A stretch of DNA of 64,000 nucleotides from Sporichthya polymorpha DSM 43042 (GCF_000384115.1 NZ_KB913029.1:2765057-2829056), one strand, 5' to 3'; positions 1 to 8,262 are shown, counted from the first letter of the stretch. Made by a program: numbers and translations. The notes: generated by a model from the sequence alone, not told the origin.

Positions 1-288
1 AAGACCCAGCCCGTCGGTGGCGTCCTCGTCAACGCCGCCCGGTCGGACCTGTACCAGGACGCGATCAACGAGACCGTCCTCATGCGTCCCGGCCAGTGGG
101 TCACCCGGTTCCTGGTCTGGCTCGACAACCGCGGCCTCGACAACGTCGTCAACGGCATCGCGGCCCTGCTCGGCGGTACGGCCGGGCGGGTCCGGCGGGT
201 GCAGGCCGGTTACGTGCGCTCCTACGCCTTGACGATCTTCGGAGGCGCGGGCCTCGTCGTCCTCGGTGTTCTGGTGGTGAGGCTCTGA
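1..288 (+). CDS. nuoL: NADH-quinone oxidoreductase subunit L, C-terminal fragment
   Basis: Partial gene: the window opens inside the reading frame, so only the last 95 codons are seen. NuoL is the distal proton-pumping subunit of the complex I membrane arm. The fragment is read in frame from base 1 and ends in a hydrophobic helix of the type found at the NuoL C-terminus (L-V-V-L-G-V-L-V-V). Its TGA overlaps the ATG of the next gene, an unmistakable nuoM, and nuoN follows, so the order nuoL-M-N supports the call more than the short sequence does. Confidence 0.85.
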   Translation, partial: KTQPVGGVLVNAARSDLYQDAINETVLMRPGQWVTRFLVWLDNRGLDNVVNGIAALLGGTAGRVRRVQAGYVRSYALTIFGGAGLVVLGVLVVRL

Positions 289-1877
289 TGGACGACTTCC
301 CCTTCATGACCGTGGCGATGGTCGTCCCCCTCGTGGGTGCGGCGATCGCCGGTCTGACGCCCCGTTCGCAGGGCGAGCTCGCGCGGCGCGTCGCGCTGAT
401 CGCGTCGCTCGTGACGCTCGGCGTCGTCATCGTCGCGGCCTTCCAGTTCGACCCGGACGGGTCGCGCTACCAGATGGTCGAGAACCACAACTGGATCCCC
501 GAGTTCGGCGTCAGCTACGCGCTCGGCGTCGACGGCATCGGCTTCACGATGGTGCTGCTCACCGCGGCCCTCATGCCGATCCTGCTGCTCGCCTCGTGGC
601 GCGACCTGGACGAGGGCGAGCACGCGCAGACCGGCCCGGGCGGCGGCACCCCGCAGCTGTACGTGTCGATGATGCTCGTGCTCGAGGCGATGGCCATCGG
701 TCAGTTCGCCGCCCTGGACGTGTTCCTCTTCTACGTCCTGTTCGAGGCGATGCTGATCCCGATGTACATCCTGATCGGGCGCTTCGGCGGCCCGCAGCGG
801 CAGTACGCGGCGGTCAAGTTCCTGCTCTACAACCTGTTCGGCGGCCTGCTCATGCTGGTCGCGGTCGTGTGGATCAACTTCGCCGGCCCGGGTGGGGAGA
901 AGGCCTACTACCTGCCGAACCTCATCGGCTACGACTTCGGCACCGAGACCGCCCGCTGGATGTTCCTCGGCTTCTTCGTCGCGTTCGCCATCAAGGCACC
1001 GCTGTGGCCGTTCCACACCTGGCTGCCCGACGCGATGGCCGAGGCGACGCCGTCCAACGGCGTGCTGCTCTCAGGCATCCTCGACAAGGTGGGCGTCTTC
1101 GCGATGCTGCACCTGTGCCTGCCGCTGTTCCCGGAGGCCGCGCGCTGGTTCGCGCCGACGATCGTCGTGCTCGCGCTGATCAGCATCCTGTACGGCGCGG
1201 TCGTTGCGATCGGTCAGGTCGACCTGAAGCGCCTGATCGCCTACGCGTCCGTGTCGCACTTCGGCTTCATCGTCCTGGGCATCTTCGTGATGACCAGTCA
1301 GGGCCAGACCGGCGCGACGCTGTACATGGTCAACCACGGCTTCGCGACCGCCGGCCTGCTGCTCGTCGCCGGCTTCCTGATGTCGCGTCGGGGCTCGCGC
1401 CTGATCTCGTCCTACGGCGGGGTGCAGAAGGTGGCGCCGGTCCTGGCCGGGACGTTCCTCTTCGCGGGTCTCGCGAACCTGTCGCTGCCCGGTCTCGCGC
1501 CGTTCGTCAGCGAGTTCATGGTCCTGCTCGGCACGTTCACGCGGTACCCGATCGCGGGCTACTTCGCGGTCCTGGGCGTCCTGCTCGCCGCGCTGTACGT
1601 CCTGATCGCCTACCAGCGGACAATGGCCGGTGAGCTCACCGAGGGCAACGAGGAGACTCCGGATCTGAAGACCCGTGAGTTGGTCGTCGTCACCCCGGTG
1701 ATCGTCGTCATCCTCGCGCTCGGGTTCTTCCCGAAGCCGCTGCTCGATGTCATCGACCCGGCCGTCGACCGCAAGCTCGCCCAAGTCGAACGGGTCGACC
1801 CCGCACCGGAACACCCGGCCGGCACGCCGGCCTCGGTCGCGCACTCGGCGGCCGGTAGCGCAGAGGAGTCCAAGTGA
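288..1877 (+). CDS. nuoM: NADH-quinone oxidoreductase subunit M
   Basis: Antiporter-like proton-pumping subunit of respiratory complex I (NDH-1), 529 residues and almost entirely transmembrane helices, the usual size. Visible family signatures are the glutamate helix around F-Y-V-L-F-E-A-M-L-I-P-M-Y, the lysine helix K-A-P-L-W-P-F-H-T-W-L-P-D-A-M, and the K-R-L-I-A-Y-A-S-V-S-H segment. The ATG at 288 overlaps the nuoL stop. An upstream in-frame extension from base 96 is only open frame inside nuoL. The C-terminal tail is hydrophilic. It is co-transcribed and coupled with nuoL and nuoN. Confidence 0.96.
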   Translation: MDDFPFMTVAMVVPLVGAAIAGLTPRSQGELARRVALIASLVTLGVVIVAAFQFDPDGSRYQMVENHNWIPEFGVSYALGVDGIGFTMVLLTAALMPILLLASWRDLDEGEHAQTGPGGGTPQLYVSMMLVLEAMAIGQFAALDVFLFYVLFEAMLIPMYILIGRFGGPQRQYAAVKFLLYNLFGGLLMLVAVVWINFAGPGGEKAYYLPNLIGYDFGTETARWMFLGFFVAFAIKAPLWPFHTWLPDAMAEATPSNGVLLSGILDKVGVFAMLHLCLPLFPEAARWFAPTIVVLALISILYGAVVAIGQVDLKRLIAYASVSHFGFIVLGIFVMTSQGQTGATLYMVNHGFATAGLLLVAGFLMSRRGSRLISSYGGVQKVAPVLAGTFLFAGLANLSLPGLAPFVSEFMVLLGTFTRYPIAGYFAVLGVLLAALYVLIAYQRTMAGELTEGNEETPDLKTRELVVVTPVIVVILALGFFPKPLLDVIDPAVDRKLAQVERVDPAPEHPAGTPASVAHSAAGSAEESK

Positions 1878-3448
1878 TCAGCCTGGCGGCGGCGGAGCCG
1901 CTCATCCCCGCCCCGAAGATCGAGTACTACCAGCTGTCGCCGATCCTCATCGTGTTCGCGGCGGGTGTGCTCGCGGTCGTCATCGAGGCGTTCGTGCCGC
2001 GGGCGCACCGTCGACTCCTGCAGATCGGGCTCTCCCTCACCGGTCTGATCGCCGCCTTCGTCGTGGTCTGCACGCTGACCGACGAGGCGCAGGAGAACGC
2101 TCGCGCCGTCCCGCAGCGCGCCGCCGCCGAAGGGTCGATCGCCGTCGACGGGATGACGCTGTTCCTGCAGGGCACGATCCTGCTGCTCGGCGTGATCGCG
2201 GTGCTGCTGCTGGCCGAGCGCCGCCTCGGCGGCGAGTTCGCCGCGTCGGCCGCGACCGTCCCGGGCTCGGCGGCGGAGAAGGAGGTCACGCGTCGCGGGT
2301 GGACGCAGACCGAGATCTACCCGCTGATGATGTTCTCGATCGGCGGCATGCTGATCTTCCCGGCGGCGAACGATCTGCTGCTGATGTTCGTCGCGCTCGA
2401 AGTCCTCTCGCTCCCGCTGTACCTGCTCTGCGGCCTGGCCCGTCGCCGACGCCTGCTCTCGCAGGAGGCCGCGCTCAAGTACTTCCTGCTCGGTGCATTC
2501 TCCTCCGCGTTCTTCCTCTACGGCATCGCGATGCTCTACGGCTACGCCGGGAGCGTCCGCCTGTCGGAGATCAACGCCGCGGTGTCCGGCAGCGAGTCCA
2601 ACGACGCGCTGCTGCTCATCGGCATGGCCCTGCTCGCCGTCGGTCTGCTGTTCAAGGTCGGCGCCGTCCCGTTCCACGCGTGGACCCCGGACGTCTACCA
2701 GGGCGCCCCGACCCCGATCACGGCCTTCATGGCCGCCGCGACCAAGGTCGCCGCGTTCGGCGCCCTGCTGCGGGTGTTCTACGTCGGCCTCGGTGGCGCG
2801 AAGTGGGACTGGCACCCGATGTTCTGGGGCGTCGCGATCGCGACGATGCTCTTCGGCTCGCTGGTCGCGCTCGTCCAGACCGACGTCAAGCGCATGCTGG
2901 CGTACTCGTCGATCGCTCACGCGGGCTTCATCCTCGTGGGCCTGGTCGCGACCAACGCCGAGGGCCTGTCGGCGACGATGTTCTACCTGCTCGCCTACGG
3001 GTTCTCGACGATCGCGGCCTTCGCGATCGTGTCGCTGGTCCGGGACGGGACCGGCGAGGCGACCCACCTCTCGCAGTGGGCCGGCCTCGGTCGCCGCTCG
3101 CCGGTGGTGGGTGGTCTGTTCGCCCTGCTGTTGCTGGCCTTCGCCGGGATCCCGCTCACCAGCGGGTTCACCGCCAAGTTCGCGGTGTTCTCGGCGTCGG
3201 TCTCCGCGGGGGCGACCCCGCTGGTCGTCGTCGGCGTGCTCTCCTCCGCGATCGCCGCGTTCTTCTACATCCGGGTCATCGTGCTGATGTTCTTCTCCGC
3301 GCCGGTGACGGACGGTCCGCGGGTCGTCGTGCCCTCCACGACGACCGCGCTGGCGGTCTGGATCGGCGTGGCGGTTACGGTGTTCCTCGGCGTGGCGCCG
3401 CAGCCGGTCCTGGACCTCGCGGACAACGCGTCGTTCCTGATCAGCTAG
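1874..3448 (+). CDS. nuoN: NADH-quinone oxidoreductase subunit N
   Basis: Third antiporter-like membrane subunit of complex I, 524 residues. The protein is polytopic, with the K-V-G-A-V-P-F-H-A-W-T-P-D-V-Y-Q-G-A-P-T-P motif and the K-R-M-L-A-Y-S-S-I-A-H-A-G helix typical of NuoN. It begins at a GTG whose last two bases lie in the nuoM stop (GTGA overlap), so translation is probably coupled. It is the last nuo gene here; a polyprenyl synthase follows after 35 bases, probably in the same operon. Confidence 0.96.
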   Translation: MISLAAAEPLIPAPKIEYYQLSPILIVFAAGVLAVVIEAFVPRAHRRLLQIGLSLTGLIAAFVVVCTLTDEAQENARAVPQRAAAEGSIAVDGMTLFLQGTILLLGVIAVLLLAERRLGGEFAASAATVPGSAAEKEVTRRGWTQTEIYPLMMFSIGGMLIFPAANDLLLMFVALEVLSLPLYLLCGLARRRRLLSQEAALKYFLLGAFSSAFFLYGIAMLYGYAGSVRLSEINAAVSGSESNDALLLIGMALLAVGLLFKVGAVPFHAWTPDVYQGAPTPITAFMAAATKVAAFGALLRVFYVGLGGAKWDWHPMFWGVAIATMLFGSLVALVQTDVKRMLAYSSIAHAGFILVGLVATNAEGLSATMFYLLAYGFSTIAAFAIVSLVRDGTGEATHLSQWAGLGRRSPVVGGLFALLLLAFAGIPLTSGFTAKFAVFSASVSAGATPLVVVGVLSSAIAAFFYIRVIVLMFFSAPVTDGPRVVVPSTTTALAVWIGVAVTVFLGVAPQPVLDLADNASFLIS

Positions 3449-3483
3449 TTCCTCGTTGCCGTAGCTCGCGGAAGAAGGCCGGC

Positions 3484-4482
3484 GTGTCCAACAGCCTGGG
3501 GCTGGATCTCGACCGGGTCGCCCCTGACCTGGTCGAGGACCTCCGTGCCGGCATGGACGCCGTCGAGGCCGCCCTCCGGGACGCGGTGAAGGGTGACTAC
3601 CCCTTCGTCACCGAGACCTCGCGGCACCTCGTCGACGCGGGCGGCAAGCGGTTCCGGCCCTTGGTCGTGCTGCTGGCCGCCCAGTTCGGCGACCCGCACG
3701 CCGCGGGGATCGTCCCGTCGGCCGTCGTCTGCGAGCTGACCCACCTCGGGACGCTGTACCACGACGACGTCATGGACGAGGCTTCCATGCGCCGCGGGGC
3801 CGAGAGCGCGAACTCCCGGTGGGGGAACACGGTCGCGATCCTGACCGGGGACTTCCTGTTCGCCCGGGCCTCCGACCTCCTGGCCGACCTGGGCCCCGAG
3901 TGCGTCCGGATCCAGGCGCGGTGCTTCGAGCGCCTGTGCACCGGCCAGATCCGCGAGACCGTCGGCCCGGGCGAGAACGACGACCCGATGCAGCACTACC
4001 TCTCGGTCGTCGCGGACAAGACCGCCTCGCTGATCGCCACCTGCGCCCGGTTCGGCTCTCTGCTGGCGGGCGCCCCGGAGCCGATCGTCGACGAGCTCAC
4101 CCGCTACGGCGAGCGCATCGGCGTCGCGTTCCAGCTCTCCGACGACCTGCTCGACATCACCTCGGAGTCCGAGGAGTCCGGCAAGACCCCGGGCACCGAC
4201 CTCCGCGAGGGCGTCCCGACCCTGCCGATGCTCCACGTCCTCGCGTCCGACGACCCCGCCGACGCCCGGCTCCAGGAGCTGCTCCGCTCCGACCTCACCG
4301 ACGACGCCCTCCACGCCGAGGCCCTCTCGCTCCTCCGCGCCAACCCCGCGATGGACCGCGCCCGCCAGGACCTCCAGCGCTGGGCCGACGACGCCCGCGC
4401 CACCCTCGCCCCCCTGCCCCCCGGCCCCGCCCGCGAGCTCCTCGAGTACCTCTGCGACGTCGTCGTCTCCCGCACCGGCTGA
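3484..4482 (+). CDS. Polyprenyl diphosphate synthase (menaquinone side chain type)
   Basis: Trans-isoprenyl diphosphate synthase of 332 residues, which condenses isopentenyl diphosphate units into a long prenyl chain. The first Asp-rich motif is within L-Y-H-D-D-V-M-D-E, preceded by G-G-K-R-F-R-P; the second is within F-Q-L-S-D-D-L-L-D. The start is a GTG (V-S-N-S-L-G) with a purine-rich ribosome site, GGAAGAAGG, just upstream; the much longer open frame upstream is a nuoN shadow. Placement behind nuoN, as in other actinobacteria, suggests it supplies the menaquinone tail used by complex I. Exact chain length (hepta- to nona-prenyl) cannot be read from sequence. Confidence 0.9.
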   Translation: MSNSLGLDLDRVAPDLVEDLRAGMDAVEAALRDAVKGDYPFVTETSRHLVDAGGKRFRPLVVLLAAQFGDPHAAGIVPSAVVCELTHLGTLYHDDVMDEASMRRGAESANSRWGNTVAILTGDFLFARASDLLADLGPECVRIQARCFERLCTGQIRETVGPGENDDPMQHYLSVVADKTASLIATCARFGSLLAGAPEPIVDELTRYGERIGVAFQLSDDLLDITSESEESGKTPGTDLREGVPTLPMLHVLASDDPADARLQELLRSDLTDDALHAEALSLLRANPAMDRARQDLQRWADDARATLAPLPPGPARELLEYLCDVVVSRTG

Positions 4483-4518
4483 TCCCCCGCCCCTGCCCGC
4501 CCCGCCGCCCCCCGCCCC

Positions 4519-4607
4519 GCTTCACCAGCCACCCCGACGTCTTCACCAGCTGAACCCTCGCTTCACCCGCCCGGCCGGGCCGGTGAAGATGGCCTCGGCT
4601 GGTGAAG
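4519..4607. repeat. 89-bp inverted repeat, left copy
   Basis: This segment reappears in reverse complement at 5714-5802 with 79 of 89 positions identical by hand alignment. The copy is itself a fold-back: it begins with GCTTCACCAGCC and closes at 4597-4608 with the exact reverse complement GGCTGGTGAAGC. A nonamer of the form TTCACCAGC recurs inside it. The two copies bracket the gene at 4701-5660. No direct target-site duplication is visible outside the copies. Confidence 0.85.
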
Positions 4608-4612
4608 CTGAC

Positions 4613-4648
4613 TCGTCCACAGGGCGCACACCCCTGAAGTTGTCCACA
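4613..4648 (+). other. Two DnaA-box-like nonamers
   Basis: TTGTCCACA at 4640-4648 matches the actinobacterial form of the DnaA box exactly, and TCGTCCACA at 4613-4621 differs from it at the second base. They are 27 bases apart between the left inverted repeat and the start of the next gene. No further cluster of boxes or AT-rich stretch is seen, so this is not called an origin. The sites may bind DnaA as a regulator or be chance matches. Confidence 0.3.
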
Positions 4649-4700
4649 GATCCGGGCCACGCCGATCCGCGACGGCTGAAGTGGGATCAGTCTTCGGGCC

Positions 4701-5660
4701 ATGGACACCCGGCATGCGCTGATTCTCGATCTGGCGGCGACCCAGCAGAACGTGATCTCGGCGGCGGACGCCGCCCTCTGCGGAGTGGACGACGCGGAGG
4801 TGGACCGGCTCTGCCGACGGGGGACCTGGACCCGACTGCGCCGCGGTCTCTACCACCCGTTGTCGCCGCCGAGCGATCCCGCGGTGCGGCTGCGCCTCGA
4901 CTGCGCGGCGGCGATCCGGGCCGTCGACATCAAGGACGCGGCAATCGCTCACCTCACGGCCGGTCGGCTGTGGGGGACGAAGTGGCGCACCGAGCCGACG
5001 GACGACCGGATCTGGGTGGCCTGCGATGTCCCGAAGAAGCCGCGGTACTACCCGGGCCTGCGGATCCTGCCGGCCGGACTGCCGGACGAGCACGTGACGC
5101 TGCTCGACGGGCTGCGCGTCAGCACCCCGGCTCGCACTGCGGTGGACCTCGCCCGACACCTGCAGTTCGAGCCGGGCCTCGTCGCGGTCGAGTCGCTGCG
5201 GTTCCAGCACAAGATCACCGACGCGGAGGTGCAGGCGGTACTCGACGCGTGCCGCGGATGGCCGCACATCGGACGGGCCCGGCGAACCATCGAGTTCTCC
5301 ACCGACCTGTCGGAGTCGCCGCTGGAGTCGGACACTCGCTTGGCGTTCCTGCGTGCGGTCGTGCCGGGATACCGACAGCAGGTGGAGGTGGTCGACGCCC
5401 TCGGCATCGTGCGGCGAATCGACTTCCTGTTCGGCCTCCGCGCCGGCGTCGAGACCGATGGCCGTATCAAATACGCCTCCGCCGAGGATCTCTGGAAGGA
5501 GAAGCGGCGCCAGGACGCCCTCGCCGAGGTCGGGATTCCGCTGCTTCGTCTCACGGCTGCCGACATCTACGGCGATCCCCGGATGCTCAACCGCCGGATC
5601 ATCGACCACATGATTCGAACCGGCGACTGGATCGAGGGCGTCGGACCGGTCCATCGCTGA
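4701..5660 (+). CDS. AbiEi-like winged-helix / DUF559-like nuclease-fold protein
   Basis: 319 residues. The N-terminal part (about 1-55) looks like the winged-helix domain annotated as type IV toxin-antitoxin AbiEi-like: an initial helix, a D-R-L-C-R-R-G-T-W-T-R-L-R-R-G-L-Y wing, then a region starting with the liability to read promoters or DNA. The C-terminal part (about 200-310) resembles DUF559/very-short-patch-repair-like endonuclease folds: E-S-P-L-E-S-D-T-R, R-R-I-D-F-L-F, G-V-E-T-D-G-R-I-K-Y and E-K-R-R-Q-D, a plausible PD-(D/E)XK-type core. No partner toxin is adjacent. It is bounded by the inverted repeats at 4519 and 5714. No clear ribosome site precedes the ATG. Function is unproven. 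Confidence 0.7.
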   Translation: MDTRHALILDLAATQQNVISAADAALCGVDDAEVDRLCRRGTWTRLRRGLYHPLSPPSDPAVRLRLDCAAAIRAVDIKDAAIAHLTAGRLWGTKWRTEPTDDRIWVACDVPKKPRYYPGLRILPAGLPDEHVTLLDGLRVSTPARTAVDLARHLQFEPGLVAVESLRFQHKITDAEVQAVLDACRGWPHIGRARRTIEFSTDLSESPLESDTRLAFLRAVVPGYRQQVEVVDALGIVRRIDFLFGLRAGVETDGRIKYASAEDLWKEKRRQDALAEVGIPLLRLTAADIYGDPRMLNRRIIDHMIRTGDWIEGVGPVHR

Positions 5661-5713
5661 CCCCGCCGCTGCACCGGTCGAGCCGGCCACGCGGCGGCCT
5701 GGTCGGGGTGTGC

Positions 5714-5802
5714 CTTCACCGGCTGAGGCGATCTTCACTGGCCCGGCGTGGCTGGTGAAGCGGGGGTTCAGCTGGTGAAGGCGGCGGGGTGGCTGGTGAA
5801 GC
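5714..5802. repeat. 89-bp inverted repeat, right copy
   Basis: Reverse-complement partner of 4519-4607 (79/89 identical). The last 35 bases of the cupin coding sequence lie inside it, so the repeat supplies the cupin C-terminal residues F-T-S-H-P-A-A-F-T-S and its stop codon. The left copy would encode the related string F-T-S-H-P-D-V-F-T-S in one frame, which underlines that both derive from one element. Confidence 0.85.
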
Positions 5803-6340
5803 CGGTCTCGGCGCCCTCGATCCAGCGGGACTCGACGCCCTGGGCCTCGGCGAGGAGGCCGGCGAGGTAGCGGAGGGCGACGGCGTCGAGGACGGAGTGG
5901 AAGGTCCCGTCGTCGTTGAAGTTGACGTTCGCGCCGGCGACGCGGATCAGGGCGACGGTGTCCTCGGTGTTGTCCGCCGGGGTGTGGAACTGGTGCACCG
6001 AGCCACTGGGCTCGTAGAGGTAGCTCCCCGCGACCTGCGGGCTGTTGGGGTACTCGCGGTAGTACCAGCGGCCGCTCAGCGTGAACACCTCGGCGGGACC
6101 GGTGTGGTAGTGGATCGGCAGTCCGACGCCGGGCGCGGCGCGCAGCAGCAGGACCCACTCGTTGCGCTCGAGGTCGATGCGCAGCGGCTTGATGTCGAGG
6201 CCTGGGCCCATGGCCGCGACCAACCACGGGGTTGCGGACTCGTCGATCCACAGCAGGTCGCCCTGCGGCACCGCGACGACGGGGAGCGGGGCGCCGGCGC
6301 CGGTGGTGGTCAGGCCGGGAGCGGTGAGCGTGGTGGTCAT
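5768..6340 (-). CDS. Cupin protein, 2,4'-dihydroxyacetophenone dioxygenase-like
   Basis: 190 residues with one double-stranded beta-helix. Candidate metal ligands are in H-Y-H-T-G-P-A-E-V-F and the later H-Q-F-H. The wording around P-L-R-I-D-L-E-R-N-E-W-V-L-L-L-R and the aromatic W-Y-Y-R-E-Y segment recalls the cupins annotated as 2,4'-dihydroxyacetophenone dioxygenases, which cleave a C-C bond next to a keto group; the actual substrate is unknown. The ATG at 6340 has a GGAAGGA ribosome site, so longer upstream frames are rejected. It is divergent from a TetR gene and very likely its target. Its 3' end runs into the right inverted repeat. Confidence 0.75.
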   Translation of the reverse strand: MTTTLTAPGLTTTGAGAPLPVVAVPQGDLLWIDESATPWLVAAMGPGLDIKPLRIDLERNEWVLLLRAAPGVGLPIHYHTGPAEVFTLSGRWYYREYPNSPQVAGSYLYEPSGSVHQFHTPADNTEDTVALIRVAGANVNFNDDGTFHSVLDAVALRYLAGLLAEAQGVESRWIEGAETGFTSHPAAFTS

Positions 6341-6369
6341 GGGAAACGGTCCTTCCGGGCGAGGAAAAG

Positions 6370-6412
6370 TTGCAGACACTGCAAGTATGCAGAAACTTGC
6401 AGGGACTGCAAG
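6370..6412. promoter_or_regulatory. Twin palindromic operators for the TetR/cupin pair
   Basis: Two perfect palindromes with 3-base centres: TTGCAGACACTGCAA at 6370-6384 and CTTGCAGGGACTGCAAG at 6396-6412, with centres 27 bases apart. They share the half-site TTGCAG. On the minus strand the second site contributes a TTGCAG that can act as a -35 element, with CATACT as -10 about 16 bases on, driving the cupin gene. Binding by the adjacent TetR protein is inferred. Confidence 0.75.
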
Positions 6413-6430
6413 AAAAATCTGCAGAACGTG

Positions 6431-6436
6431 TAAGAT
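6431..6436 (+). promoter_or_regulatory. -10 element, probable leaderless start of tetR
   Basis: TAAGAT lies so that a transcript starting seven bases after it would begin at 6443-6444, the GTG of the TetR gene. No ribosome site is present, consistent with a leaderless mRNA. The second operator overlaps the expected -35 region, implying autorepression. Confidence 0.4.
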
Positions 6437-6443
6437 TTGCGCC

Positions 6444-7085
6444 GTGAGTGCACCGCACGCAGCCCCGCTCGGTCGACGCCAGCGCAACAACGCCGAACGG
6501 CGGGCGCGGCTCCTGGCCGAGGCCCGGGCACTGTTCGACGCCCAAGGCATCGAGGCGACGACGATCGAGCAGATCGCCGCGGCCGCCGACCTGTCCACCC
6601 GGACGCTCTACAACTTCTTCCCGACCAAGACCGACCTCGTCGCCGCGTTGCTCAGTGACGAGATCCAGGACCGCCTCCGAACAGGCATTCCGAGCGGACG
6701 CAGCGCACACCGCTCGCCGGTGTCCGGGGTGTTCGCCGTGGTCGAGGCGATGGTGGAGGTCATGGGCTCGGCGTCGAAGGCCGAGCAGCAGATGGTGCTC
6801 GCCGGCGCGCTGCTGGCCGACGGCGACAACGAGGCCCGCCGCTACGTCAGGAGCATCGACGTGTTCCTGACCGACCTCCTCCGGGACCGCCTGGCCCAGC
6901 ACGCCGACGCCCTGCGCCCCGACCTCGACCCCGACGAGACCGCCGGCCTGATCTTCTCCCTCCTCAACGGCCTCTACATCGGCTGGCTCCGCGGGGAGGG
7001 CGAGCTCACCGAGATCCTCCCGACCGTCAGGCGGTATCTCCAGGTACTGCTAGGGCCGCCTGCATCCGCGTCACGATCTCGATGA
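6444..7085 (+). CDS. TetR family transcriptional regulator
   Basis: 213 residues. The N-terminal helix-turn-helix (about 20-65) reads A-T-T-I-E-Q-I-A-A-A-A-D-L-S-T-R-T-L-Y-N followed by F-F-P-T-K, the classic TetR pattern. The rest is an all-helical ligand and dimerisation domain without close recognisable relatives. GTG at 6444 is chosen because the frame upstream crosses the operators and has poor coding character. It is divergent from the cupin gene, with palindromic operators in the shared 103-base gap. The 3' end overlaps the convergent aminotransferase gene by 59 bases. Confidence 0.9.
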   Translation: MSAPHAAPLGRRQRNNAERRARLLAEARALFDAQGIEATTIEQIAAAADLSTRTLYNFFPTKTDLVAALLSDEIQDRLRTGIPSGRSAHRSPVSGVFAVVEAMVEVMGSASKAEQQMVLAGALLADGDNEARRYVRSIDVFLTDLLRDRLAQHADALRPDLDPDETAGLIFSLLNGLYIGWLRGEGELTEILPTVRRYLQVLLGPPASASRSR

Positions 7086-8214
7086 CGATGGCGCGGGAGG
7101 TACCGAAGTTCAGCCGCACGAACCCGTCGCCACCGGGGCCGAAGGCCGCCCCGTCGTTGAACGCGACGCGACCGCGGTCGAGGAACGTCTGCTGCGGCGA
7201 GGTCAGTCGCAGGGCGCGACAGTCGAGCCACGCGAGGTAGGTCCCCTCGTGGGGTGCCCAGGCGACTTCGGGCAGACGTTCCGTCAGCTCCGCGCGCAGG
7301 TGGTCGCGCACCGCCTGAAGGTGCGTCACCAGGGCAGCCAGCCAGGCGTCCCCGGCGTGGTACGCCGCCACCGACGCCTCGATCCCGAGGATTCCCGCCG
7401 GTCCGCGGTGTCGGTAGGAGATCTCGCGGAACCGCTTCGCGTCCTCCTCGTTCCCGATCACCGCCACCGCGGCGCCGAGGCCCGCGAGGTTGAAGGCCTT
7501 CGACGCCGAGTGCACGGTCATCGTCCGGCGCGCGACCTCCGGCCCGAGCGTCGCGAACGGGACGTGCACGGCGGGGGAGAAGACCAGCGGCGCGTGGATC
7601 TCGTCCGACACGACGCGGACGTCGTACCGCTCCGCGAGCTCGGCCACCGCCCGCAGCGTCGCCTCCGGGTACGCGCGCCCCACCGGGTTGTGCGGGTTGC
7701 AGAGCAGCAGCAGCCGGTGCCCGGCGCGGAACGCGCTCTCCAGTCCGTCGAGGTCGAGCTCCCAGCCGGCCGCACCGGCGAGCACCGGCACCGCCACGAC
7801 CCGCCGGCCGAGCCCGGAGATCGCGTGCAGGAACGGGTAGTACACCGGCGTCGTGACGACGACGCCGTCACCCGGCGCGGTGAAGGTCTCGATCCACAGC
7901 TCGATCCCGCGCATCGTGTCGCGCAGCAGATGCACCTGCGCCGCATCGACCTCCCACGACCAGTGCCGGGCCGCGAAGCCGCAGAACGCCTCGGTCAGGT
8001 CCGGCGCGACGAGGTCGACGGCGTAGCCGAGATCGCCGCGTTCGACGGCCGCCTCGATCGCGGCGGCCACCGGCGGGGCGGTCCCGAAGTCCATCTCCGC
8101 GACCCACGCGGGGAGCACGTCCGGCGGGTACGACCGCCACTTCGTGCTGTGCCGCTCGTGCAGCACCGCGAGGTCGAGGGCGTCGAAACCGTACGAATCG
8201 CCGGGGGAGATCAC
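7027..8214 (-). CDS. MalY/PatB-type PLP aminotransferase (cystathionine beta-lyase-like)
   Basis: 395 residues, fold type I PLP enzyme of the MalY/PatB branch. Visible landmarks are the N-terminal W-V-A-E-M-D-F, C-N-P-H-N-P-V-G-R for substrate and cofactor contacts, V-S-D-E-I-H-A-P with the Asp that pairs with the PLP pyridine nitrogen, S-A-S-K-A-F-N-L-A-G with the Schiff-base lysine, and R-L-N-F-G-T-S with the carboxylate-binding Arg. This branch usually has C-S beta-lyase activity on cystathionine or cysteine conjugates. It is the last gene of a long minus-strand run, 48 bases after the first S33 hydrolase, and overlaps the tetR tail. Confidence 0.9.
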   Translation of the reverse strand: MISPGDSYGFDALDLAVLHERHSTKWRSYPPDVLPAWVAEMDFGTAPPVAAAIEAAVERGDLGYAVDLVAPDLTEAFCGFAARHWSWEVDAAQVHLLRDTMRGIELWIETFTAPGDGVVVTTPVYYPFLHAISGLGRRVVAVPVLAGAAGWELDLDGLESAFRAGHRLLLLCNPHNPVGRAYPEATLRAVAELAERYDVRVVSDEIHAPLVFSPAVHVPFATLGPEVARRTMTVHSASKAFNLAGLGAAVAVIGNEEDAKRFREISYRHRGPAGILGIEASVAAYHAGDAWLAALVTHLQAVRDHLRAELTERLPEVAWAPHEGTYLAWLDCRALRLTSPQQTFLDRGRVAFNDGAAFGPGGDGFVRLNFGTSRAIVIEIVTRMQAALAVPGDTA

Positions 8215-8262
8215 CTCTCCGATTCTGCCTCGCCGGGCTCCGCGACCAAGACCTCGTCCACG

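Noticed and set aside
222-1016. Antisense open frames over nuoM and similar long shadow frames elsewhere
   Set aside because: They arise from third-position GC bias; composition is Arg/Gly/Asp/His-rich and without conserved motifs.
4613-4648. Replication origin
   Set aside because: Only two DnaA-like nonamers, no AT-rich stretch and no dnaA/dnaN/gyrB neighbourhood.
5768-6598. Longer cupin protein starting at 6598
   Set aside because: The extension runs antisense through the tetR start and the operators; the ATG at 6340 has a good ribosome site.
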